Source: Torymus aiolomorphi | Taxonomy: Eukaryota; Arthropoda; Insecta; Hymenoptera; Torymidae | NCBI GenBank assembly: GCA_036365515.1 | Contig: CM070874.1 | Span: 109,939,235-110,003,234, forward strand | Reading direction: 5' to 3' | DNA: 64,000 nt | Shown here: in pieces, positions 48,201-58,042 of the stretch | Layout of the letters: the number at the start of each line of letters is the position of its first letter | Numbering within the stretch: the stretch's first letter is position 1 | Notes under the pieces: generated by a model | Told to the model about the DNA's origin: nothing | The model's input: the letters and a program-made list of their open reading frames with translations, nothing else | Database searches by the model: none | Position numbers and translations under genes: made by a program

Positions 48201-48651
48201 CCCTACCGAAAAATCTCACGTGAGATCTCACGTGATTTCTCACTTGAGATCTCACGTGAGATTCTGCTCGAGGGGGCAGTAAAAATCTTGCATTAATTAA
48301 AAACGAGTATTCGACAACTGAGAACTACCTAATAGGTAGTTTTACCCCCCAAATGAATTCAAAAATACACCTTTGAAAGCGTTTCAGATAATTTTACAAT
48401 TTTTAACAATTTCTCACGTGAGATCTCACGTCGTGAAATCCCATGTGAGAAATCACGTGAGATCTCACGTGAGAAAATTTAAAAAATTGTGAAACTATCT
48501 GAACCGCTTTGAAAGGTGTATTTTTGAATTCATTTGGGGGGTAAAACTACCTATATTAGGCAGTTCTCAGTTGTGGAATACTCGTTTTTAATTAATGCAA
48601 GATTTTTACTGCCCCCTCGAGCAGAATCTCACGTGAGATTTTTCGGTAGGG
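48201..48651. mobile_element. 451-bp foldback MITE packed with CTCACGTGAG palindromes
   Basis: The ends CCCTACCGAAAAATCTCACG and CGTGAGATTTTTCGGTAGGG are inverted copies, flanked by TAT on both sides. The arms pair through CTGCTCGAGGGGGCAGT, AACTACCTAATAGG and GGTGTATTTTTGAATTCATT, or their inverses. CACGTG occurs about seven times, mostly as TCTCACGTGAGA, clustered at both ends and in the centre. There is no coding capacity. Confidence 0.85.
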
Positions 48652-48873
48652 TATTGCTCGGGCGAATGTTCTTTAGAATATACGAGTAATTTCGTAAATT
48701 TAAAGGAATTTTTTAAATACTTCAGGAAGAAATAAATTTTCGACTAAGAAAAAGAAAAATATACGTAAGAAAAGATACGTCGCGTGCATTCCTGCTTAAT
48801 TTACTTTTGTGCTTAAGGTTTTTGCTCGAAATTCGACGCTATATATATACACCAACATTCTTATCCGTTTTTA

Positions 48874-50041
48874 GGCACGACCGCTTCTCGGGAGAGCCTT
48901 ATATTTTCATCAGGGCGAAAATTGTAAGACTTCAAAAACTGAAAATTTGCGATATAAAAACTATTTTCCATCCACAATGAGTTCATTTTAAGCATTTTTG
49001 GAGGTGTATGTATGTCTGTACGTATGTATGTGATCAAGTAACCCGATTATCTGAGCGAAATTTCGATGGATCCAAATGGGCTTTGGGGAATATACTCGTC
49101 TAATTATATGTAACTGACAGTTCCCTAACGAAGATGATCGATGGAAAACTTTAGAAATGGGAGCATAAAGAAACATTTCAAAAAATCGATTTTTAACCTT
49201 AATGTCTAGAAAAATTAATTTTAAGTTAATATCTACAGGTCTATCTGCTAAAACTACTTAAAAGACACCTTTTTTCTGTTGGGAATCTTTTGCTACGAGC
49301 GATATTTACCAACACAAATGCGAAAAAACGTCAAAAAAGGTCAAAAATGGACGATTTTCGGTTATCACTCAACAGGATTTAACTTTACGCCCATATGTTA
49401 AATGTAAAAGTTGTAGATTATAATAAAATAAAACTTTTTCTCATTTAACATTTTCATATAAAATTAATTCCTGACGAATTAAACTCATAAAAACGATTTT
49501 TAACGCCTAAATATACATAAAATGGACGATTTTCGGCTATAACTTGACAGAATTTAACTTTACGCAAATATGTTAAATGTAAAAATTGTAGATTATAATA
49601 AAATAAAACTTTTTTCCATTTAACATTTTCATGTAAAATTAATTCCTGACGAGTTAAACTCATAAAAACGATTTTTAACGCCTAAATATACATAAAATGG
49701 ACGATTTTCGGCTACAATTTGAGAGGGTTTAACTTTACATAAATATGTTAATATAAAAATTGTAGATTATAATAAAACAAACATTTTTCCCATTTAACAT
49801 TTTCATGTAAAATCAATTCCTGGTATCTAAACCTATAAACCCGATTTTTAATGCATCAATGCACCTTACATAGTCAATTTTCGCTTATTATTTAACAGAA
49901 TTCGATTCGATACAGAAATATTAAATACAATAGCTATCAATAAGATCGGAAAAATCGATATCCAAAAATCGATAAAAATAAAGTATTACAATTTTTGCAA
50001 TAATAAAATTATAAGGTTCTTCTGAGCATTGCGGTCGTGCC
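48874..50041. mobile_element. 1.17-kb non-autonomous element, TA target (mariner-like)
   Basis: The ends GGCACGACCGC and GCGGTCGTGCC are perfect 11-bp inverted repeats. Each is flanked by TA (48872-48873 and 50042-50043), which fits Tc1/mariner-type insertion. The interior contains tandem repeats (49345-49880) and no transposase. Confidence 0.7.
49345..49880 (+). repeat. ~175-bp tandem repeat, about three copies
   Basis: TGGACGATTTTCGG recurs at 49348, 49523 and 49698, with a degraded fourth start near 49873. Each is followed by AATTTAACTTTAC-type and AATTAATTCCTGACGA-type blocks. It lies inside the mariner-like element. Confidence 0.85.
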
Positions 50042-50355
50042 TATTATGTCAAAACGAAGTTTTTACATAGGGAGAGGGGGGGCGACGAGCGAAGCGAGGA
50101 GCAGGTGGGGGGGGGGGTTGGCGTGTTGAAGACACGCAGGGGGGCTCGGCCCCCTAGTTTACTATCGTTAACCACGATTGAAACGTCCTGAATAAAGAGC
50201 GACGACAATCTTTTTCGAAATATTAATTCCGCTGTACAACACGCGACTCTCTCAAACAAAACACGAGAAAAGAGGATACAAGATTAATTTCCCGATGAAG
50301 AACGAGAGCGCAAATTGACTAAAAGCATTTCGAAGATTGGATTTTAAATTTCTAC

Positions 50356-50704
50356 AGGACGTAATGTCCCTACCAAAAGTTAATTTTTCACGTTAAAACT
50401 GCGATAAATAATTATGTAAAGCAATTGATCAATTTTTAGTTGTCGCGATCAATATATTAATGCAATTGGAATATTATAAGCTTTAAAAATAAAAAATCAA
50501 AGTAAAATTGTAAACTCGGCACTATTTTTTTAAGTCGTCAAAATGCTACAATTTTGTTTTGATTTCTGATTTTTAAAGCTTACAACATTCCAATTGCATT
50601 AGTACATTAATCGCGAGAACTAACAATTGATCAATTGCTTTACATAATTATTTATCGCAGTTTTAATGTGAAAAACTAACTTTTGGCAGGGACCTTGCGT
50701 CCTA
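50356..50704. mobile_element. 349-bp foldback MITE
   Basis: AGGACGTAATGTCCCTACCA and its imperfect inverse (GGCAGGGACCTTGCGTCC) form the ends. The arms of about 150 bp share ACTGCGATAAATAATTATG, AAGCAATTGATCAATT and CCAATTGCATTA, or their inverses. No coding capacity. A weaker relative may lie at 11040-11340. Confidence 0.8.
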
Positions 50705-50994
50705 TACAACCTTAAACTTCGAAACTTTTTGCCAGGCGTGACGAGGAATATAGAACTAGACATGGTCTGAATTATGACTTTTTTATATCCTTAGTTAAAG
50801 TTTATGACAAATTGTTCAATTTACCAAAACCGTTTGGTATTTTATTCTGTATATGTTATTTTATAACATTTTTAAATTATGCCAATTTTGAATTGCGTTT
50901 TTAAATGGTTTGCATTAGTGATCACGTGGTTAAGTGTCAGATATGAATGCCCCTCTATACCTATCAACGCCACCATCGGCAGCCAATGGCAGGT

Positions 50995-51197
50995 CATTGC
51001 ATGCCGAATGCTGTATGCCGTATGCCAAAGGCTGTAGAAAAAAATTCGCAGTCCGAAATCTATAAGATTTCTAGGGTACCTACACTTTTACCTACTCTGT
51101 TCGTCTTTAGCTTATTACTATAAATCTTATAGGTTTCGGACTACGAATTTTTTTCTACAGCCTTTGGCATACGGAATACGGCATTCGGCATGCAATG
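50995..51197. mobile_element. ~200-bp foldback MITE
   Basis: The left arm has CATTGCATGCCGAATGC, GTATGCCAAAGGCTGTAG and AAATCTATAAGATTT. The right arm has the inverses (CTACAGCCTTTGGCATAC, GCATTCGGCATGCAATG). The arms are about 76 bp. Wider inverted text (CGCCACCAT at 50969 and ATGGTGGCG at 51243) suggests it is the core of a slightly larger element. Confidence 0.75.
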
Positions 51198-51639
51198 TGT
51201 ACGGGCCGTAAGTAAATAAGTAATTTAGCGCAGAAAAGTAGCATGGTGGCGCTAAATGGAGGGCATTCGGCACAACTGATTCCCTATTATTTTTCCCGGT
51301 CGCGCTACTGGCTGCCCTGCGAGTTTTCATTTCATGTTAAAACTTTTTCAAACAGCCCTGCTGTATTCTTTTACGATTCTGTGTATGGGCAGACGATGTT
51401 TTTCACGAGTATTTCCATCGATTTCCTTTTTAATACGAGATCTTCGCACTATGCTATAGTTTGAAAGTAATAAACGTACGGAAGTCGCCCGAGAAGTTTC
51501 TTTCTGGTGGATAGTTTTGAATAAAATTTCCAAGTGTCGGTACTTAGTCGTCTTACGTTCTTAGACTTTGTCAACGGAGGAATAAAGAAGTTGAATAATT
51601 ACGTACGTTTGATATTGACTGCACGGAATGTAAATTTAA

Positions 51640-52317
51640 GGAGGTTCGGGGGTTTTGATTGACGTCAACTTAAAGAATTTTTTTACAATGATTTTTACAC
51701 ATACCGTGATGCAAGTAACGGCATACATTGAAGGTAGAGATGTTATGATGACGAAAAAAATTTTTTTAACGGTATTTAATTATTATTTAAACTATAGTTA
51801 CCGTCACCTAGAAGAAAATTCAACAAAATATGACAATCATTTTGACTTTTTATCTAATTTAGATTTCAAAACGGTCATGTTGTTCCTTGTTCAATTTCAG
51901 GGGTAGTTTATACCACAGGAAAAATTAAGAAATTATCTAAATCTGCAAAGTTACAATCAATTGTTCATGAATATCTGTAAGCCTCTCATAAACAATTGAT
52001 TGCAACTTTGCAGGTTTAGATAATTTTCTAATTTTTCCTGTGGTATAAACTACCCCTGAAATTGAACAAGGAACAACATGACCGTTTTGAAATCTAAATT
52101 AGATAAAAAGTCAAAATGATTGTCATATTTTGTTGAATTTTCTTCTAGGTGACGGTAATTAGTTTTAATAATAATTAAATGTTGTTAAAAAAAATTTTTT
52201 TTCGTCATCTTATCACACCTCTACCTTCAATGTATGTCGCTGCTTGTATCATGGAATGTGTAAAAATCATTGTAAAAAATTCTTTAAACTGACATCAATC
52301 AAAACCTCCGAACTTCC
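51640..52317. mobile_element. 678-bp foldback MITE
   Basis: The two arms of about 320 bp are nearly perfect inverted copies. The outer ends are GAGGTTCGGGGGTTTTGATT and AATCAAAACCTCCGAACTTC. The loop lies near 51970, where ACAATTGATTGTAACTTTGC-like text meets its inverse. The open frame at 51655-51906 runs inside one arm and is not a gene. Confidence 0.8.
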
Positions 52318-52716
52318 TCAAAGCTGGGATTACCATCTTTGACCTTATAAGCAAGGCTGATGGTAATCCCTGCCTTAGACGCAGTTGGGTGTCTGTGCTG
52401 TGTTGGAGGTCCTATATATATATATTAACCGCGAGGCGATTCGGCCGCTTGCGGGAGTTTGAGTCGATCGGCACGAGCTCTGGTGATTAAGGCGCGAACT
52501 ATAGCTGCCACAGAGATATGTCAATCAATTGAATCAATTATATGTTTATGATGGCATTGTTAATTCGGTAGAATCAGTGCGATGGGTACGTAAATTACAC
52601 GATGTAACAAATTACATTTGTTAGACGTAAATATGTATGTAGAAAATAGGTAACTTTTCTAGATTATGTATTTTACAGTAAAATATGACGTGGTTGAAAA
52701 AATTTGATTGTTTTGT

Positions 52717-53103
52717 AAGGGGTGCCTTATACCGACCGAATTCACTGCCGTACCGACCACAATGTTTTTAATAAAATATTAATTGTTATTAGCTTTTTCT
52801 TAAATGTTGAGAGCTGACGCGCATAGGAAAATTTGTTATCTAATTTTCAAACAAATTTCAGATAAATCTATTGGAAAATAAAGAGGAAAATTGAAAAATC
52901 GCATGCGACATCTTGCAATGTTATTCAAATTGTGACTTTATTTTCCAATAGTTTTAACCGAAATTTGAACGGGAATCAGATAATAAGTTTGCCTATGTGC
53001 GTCAGCTCTCAGAATTTAAGAAAAAGATTATAACAATTAATATTTAATTTAAAACATTGTGGTTGGTACGCGGCAGAGAATCCTGTTGGTATAAGGCATC
53101 CCT
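52717..53103. mobile_element. 387-bp foldback MITE
   Basis: The ends AAGGGGTGCCTTATACCGAC and GTTGGTATAAGGCATCCCT are imperfect inverted copies. The arms share GTACCGACCACAATGTTTT, GAGAGCTGACGC and CTATTGGAAAATAAAG, or their inverses. No coding capacity. Confidence 0.75.
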
Positions 53104-54135
53104 GCTGGAATTTTAAGAAAATGAAAATGCGAAAAGTTGGGAGACTTATAGTTTTGAGTAAGTATACGCATACTTAATTAATGGGAAAAATTAAATTTTG
53201 AAAGGAGAAACATGTGGTATGGTGTCTACTTTGTAATAACGCAATCAGAAATACAAGTGAGAAAAGATTATAGAATCTCAACACAGTATAGCGCGCGCCG
53301 CCAAACACATTACTTAGCACAAATTACATAAATTACGTTATTTACGTTTTTCTACATAAATTACATTATTTACGTACGTCACGTAGAAAATTCAACGTCG
53401 TGCGTCACAAACCCACCATTGGGTAGAATTCGGAGTTTGATTTCATGTATGTACATTTTGGTGCATTTTTGTTTTATTTCCCATTTTCAAAATTGTATGC
53501 AAAACTGCTGAATTGAATATTTACCGTTTGAAAAAGAGGCACGTTTTTTGGAGCGTGTGGATATGATATTGCAGCTTCATATCTTCGAATTCAAAAACGT
53601 ACCCCAAAGTTTTAGCCGAATCCGGATGTCCCATACTTTTCTAGTTAGCATAGCAACAGTCAGTATTGACTAATCACAGCTGCAATAACGAAAAAGTAAA
53701 TATTATAGCAATAGTATAGCAACATTGTGTATCACGTTATACAAGTAGTAAATAATAATTTAGAAATATTTTTTATTTCAATATAACAATAATTTGATTA
53801 TAAAATTTGACTATAAAAAAGTAATTTTTAAACTTAGTAAAATTCAAAATACTTTCTTATATTTCAAATAATTGTAATAATTTGATTTCAATACAAATTT
53901 TACACAATGATTTTCATTTTAAATTAAAATTTAAAACAAAAATTACGCGTAATATTCTTTTATGGTAAAGAAATTAATTATTAGACTTTAAAAACTTTTT
54001 TTTATATTATTAAGATTTATTTGAAATTAATTAGGTAATCAAGAAATGAAAAATCAATAGTAAACTATTTAATTATATTCAAAATTAAAGGAATTTCAAA
54101 TGAATATTGCATCATATGTAAAGATCGAACAGTGT

Positions 54136-54141
54136 TTTATT
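54136..54141 (-). terminator. polyA signal AATAAA for the NDP kinase gene
   Basis: A minus-strand AATAAA lies about 155 bp past the stop. Another AATAAA overlaps the stop codon itself (GAATAAATAC, about 54292-54297). The downstream one gives a more normal 3' UTR length. Confidence 0.45.
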
Positions 54142-54293
54142 TCCCAGGCAACATCGGTATGTACAATTATCACTAGCCACATAATTGGCAGTATTTCTTA
54201 TGGTCTCTGGAGCATGTATTATTGTAGCAAGTCCACAATCATCCTGGAGTGACTGTGAATTATTTAGTGGAATGAACTTTGCATGAATTGTAT

Positions 54294-55791
54294 TTATTCG
54301 TAGATCCATTTCTCAGCCCAGGAAGCCCAGTCGATAACTCCCTCCTTCTTCTTCTCGTCACCGAACCACAGCTTGATTTCCTTGTTGGCAGATTCAACAG
54401 AGTCAGATCCATGAATGATGTTACGTCCAACCTGGATACAGAAGTCTCCACGGATGGTGCCTGGGGCAGAGTCCTTGGGGTTGGTCTCGCCAAGCATGAC
54501 ACGGCCAGTCTTGACAGCATTGAGACCTTCCCAGACCTGTGATGGAAAAAAATAAAGTAATTTTAACTGAAAAACTAATCACGATTGATAAAACTAAGAT
54601 TTTTACTATATTTTATTTTAATTCATAAAATAATTTTTTTTTTCATTAGAGATATTTCTATTTGATACATATTAAATATTCATTTTTCAATAATTACATA
54701 TTGATCATATAAATATTAGTGTTTAGAAGTACTATTAATTTCTACCTTTCTCTACTGTGTATATTTTAGATATCTATTTTGTTTACACAGTTTCATAGAC
54801 CTATAGACTATGACCTTGACAATGAACCTATATATTTCCAAATAAAAATAATTAAATATTCAAATATTATATGTAAAATTTATAAAATGAAAGTTAAGCA
54901 ATTAAAACTCCTCATTTGTTAATTAGTGATACTACAATCTTTTTGATAAGCATTAAAAAACTATCATATCTGAATATTCAAAGGTCTTAAGCGATTGGAT
55001 TCAAATATACATCCTTTTTTGTCATTTCATTACATAATCAAGGTCAGAGTCTTTTTTAAAGGCTTCTCAAGACAGTGTTACCAAATCTGAACATCTTAAC
55101 ACTGCAATAGTCATAAGAAACTTCTAATTTGCAATGAAATAAAGAAAATATGTTTACCATGGGCACAACGGGTCCAGAGCTCATGTACTTGACTAAACCT
55201 GGGAAGAATGGCCTGCCAGCAAGGTCGGCGTAGTGTTCCTTCAGATGAGACTCAGTTGGCTGTAATGATTAAGAAAATGGTTAATAATCACATAATCACC
55301 ATCATAAAACATAAATAAAATACAAATTTTTTAACAGATGTGACAAACAATTGACTATACATTGTTATATAAAATTAAAGTCATTAAAAACTAAATAAAA
55401 CTGTATTTATCTAAAAAAAATACATAATCCTCGATAAGAATAAAAAAAGCCGTTCCAGTAGTAACAGGGCTTGCCTATCTACCCGATTATCTTACTCCCA
55501 CCATCAAAACCATCAACCTCCACCTCTTCGTTTAAAAATCCTCTATTCATCCCCACAATAATCACTCCAAAACTACCCCAACTTAGCTCGCAAATCCTTT
55601 TTGAAATTTGGTCCCGAAACACGTGTCAACGGAAAAAGTCGATGGCGGCGGTTACCACTTACCCAGACCATCTTCATGGCGACGAGCTTGAAGCCCTTGT
55701 CCTCGAATCTCTGGATGATCTTGCCGACGAGACCGCGCTGGACGCCGTCGGGCTTGATCATGATGAAGGTGCGCTCCTTGTTGTCGGTCAT
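54294..55791 (-). CDS. awd: nucleoside diphosphate kinase (awd/NME1 type), three coding exons
   Basis: This enzyme moves the gamma-phosphate of ATP to other NDPs through a phosphohistidine, supplying dNTPs and GTP; it is a cytosolic hexamer. Coding exons on the minus strand are 55791-55663, 55259-55158 and 54536-54294, all in phase 0 with GT-AG sites, giving 157 residues. [18 protein letters not shown] at 6-23 is the conserved start, then [30 protein letters not shown] carries the catalytic His at 119 (118 in human NME1). The C-terminus ends EKWIYE, matching the family's terminal IYE. It is 4-5 residues longer than usual because of a lysine-rich GDEKKKEG stretch near residue 134. GC-ending codons suggest high expression. 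It diverges from the ribonucleotide reductase homologue 2.2 kb away. Confidence 0.96.
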
Positions 55792-57093
55792 TTTGTTTCG
55801 GAGTTTTTAGTCCTTTTCGGAAACTTACGGAGATCGAGGACAGAGTAGCTCGTGCTCGTCGCTGCAAGGAACGCCGGCGAAGTGCGAGAAGCGGAAGACG
55901 GCTCGCCGCCGCGTTGCGAGAAAAGATCGCAAGGTTCCGAAGGTCGATAGGAGAGGACAGAGTGGGAGAAGAGCGCGATATATGAAAACGATAAAGAAGA
56001 AGCGCGCGAGTAACATAGGAGGCTGTAAAGTTGGAATGGTTGTGTATTTGTGTATTATTACAATTATTTTTGCAATTAAAAGGATTGTCAATTGTTTAAG
56101 AGTTAAAGTATTTTAGAATAATTGTAATAAAAAGATTTCTTTACAGATGAAGATTTTGTATCAAAAAAGTATTTCGGAACTAAATAACTAATAACTTAAA
56201 ATTTAATTAATATTGAGACAATACTAAAATTTAAAAAATAATATTATAATTGTTTCTAACATTTATTGAATTTACGAAAGACAAATATTTATAATAAAAT
56301 TATATGTACATATACTTATAAAGGTAAAATATAAAATTATTCATACATTTTAATATAATAGCAAGTTCAAGCACGCTGCGCGCGCTCTTCCTTTCCCTTC
56401 CGTTATATAATTCATATTGAAATATTATGAATTTGAAATTTATTTTACTTTTTAACATACGGAAATTTATCCAATATTTTTTATGGAAACTTGCATTGTA
56501 TTGTTGCATTGTTTATTTTAGTTTATAACCATAATACAAAAATTTGATGGTTAGAAATTTAACTGTAACCAGAACAGTATTCTTAATCTTTCATTGTTAA
56601 CTACAAATAAAATTGTAATACTTTTTTATTATACAAAACCAAATCTTATGTCATTAATACTATACATGACTTATATTTTTAGTTTAAATATTTAATAATT
56701 TCAAACTTTATGAGTTCTATTTGGACCAATCAGCTAAGACCTTAAGCGAAAAGCTACCGTCGACTAATCACGGGCTTCTTTTAAACGGACTTGACCAATC
56801 GCAAAAGTTTTATTTCGGCTTCACATTTCCGTCATCACTTTTAAGAGCGAGGAATGAGAGGATCACTTTTTTTAAAAGAGAAATCTACATTTTTATAAAC
56901 ACTGTAAGTCATCATTAAAAAAGACAAACCAGATAGAATTGCATTAATCAGGGCCCTTTCTACATATGTGTGTTTTGTCTGTTCTAGACAACTTCTCTCT
57001 ATGTCTGGCTCTGTCTTACATAAACGGAACAGATCTATCTGTCTTTGTCGGGAACACACAGAACACACAGAACACACATTATATAAAGGCCCT
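55792..57093. other. NDP kinase upstream region
   Basis: About 55800-55990 is GC-rich and directly precedes the NDP kinase ATG on the minus strand, so it is the probable 5' UTR and promoter. The rest is AT-rich, without a recognisable gene. Frames in the GC-rich part are open on both strands and are not credible. Confidence 0.45.
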
Positions 57094-57268
<175 letters not shown>

Positions 57269-57363
57269 GTAAATAAATCATTTCATATGAATAATTTTAT
57301 TTATTTAAATATATTAAGTAAATAACAAATCAGCTATCGGTAATAATAATAATAATGACAAAT

Positions 57364-57490
57364 AGTACATTTCGACACGGGTGCGGAAGGTAATTATTTA
57401 TAGCTCATGTGACATTTTTCGCACGAGCGAAGCGAATTTCGAACCGTATTTTATACCACGAGAGCCGAATATACTACTAAAGTGGTATAA
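57364..57490. mobile_element. MITE fragment of the TAGTACATTTCGACACG family (copy 4)
   Basis: It starts TAGTACATTTCGACACGGGTG. It has the GCACGAGCGAAGCGAA core and TTTTATACCACGAGAGCCGA and ends in GTGGTATAAAA. An internal deletion removed the second half of the central palindrome. Confidence 0.65.
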
Positions 57491-58042
57491 AATAATATAT
57501 AATACTATACCTTATAAAACAAATTTAAAACTGAACTTTGGACCTTGTTATCAACTTATATGGCAGTATAATAGCTTGCCAAAACAAGGCCAAAACTTAT
57601 TGATTGAATTTGGATGTATAAAAACTATAAAAAGTTGCAGCTCAATATAGGGGCAACATGGCCACTTCCCGCTATACAACGTTCGTTGCCTGTCTAATTT
57701 GACGATCCACCTGCAAAAATAATGCATTTTATCTTATGGGAAAATGCAATAGAGACTCGTTTCCCACCGAGATGCAACATTCGCTCATTTGTTTCCCGCC
57801 GATTATATATAATTATATTGGCGGGAAATAAGTGGCAGGACTGGCAAGTATATATATATATGACATATGAGTCAGCTGTGCCGCTCCGCAATATAGCATA
57901 TAAAACCGAAAACGAAGTCGCAGTGTTATGATGCCACTTTCGTGACAGTTTTGTAAACCATTGAAAGACGAAGTTTTCACTTTTTTTAGTTGCTTCTTGT
58001 CTATGTACATGGTACATACTGCATTTTGAATAAGTTCATGAA

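Noticed and set aside
54279..54542. 87-codon plus-strand frame opposite the NDP kinase last exon
   Set aside because: It is a shadow of a strongly conserved coding exon on the minus strand.
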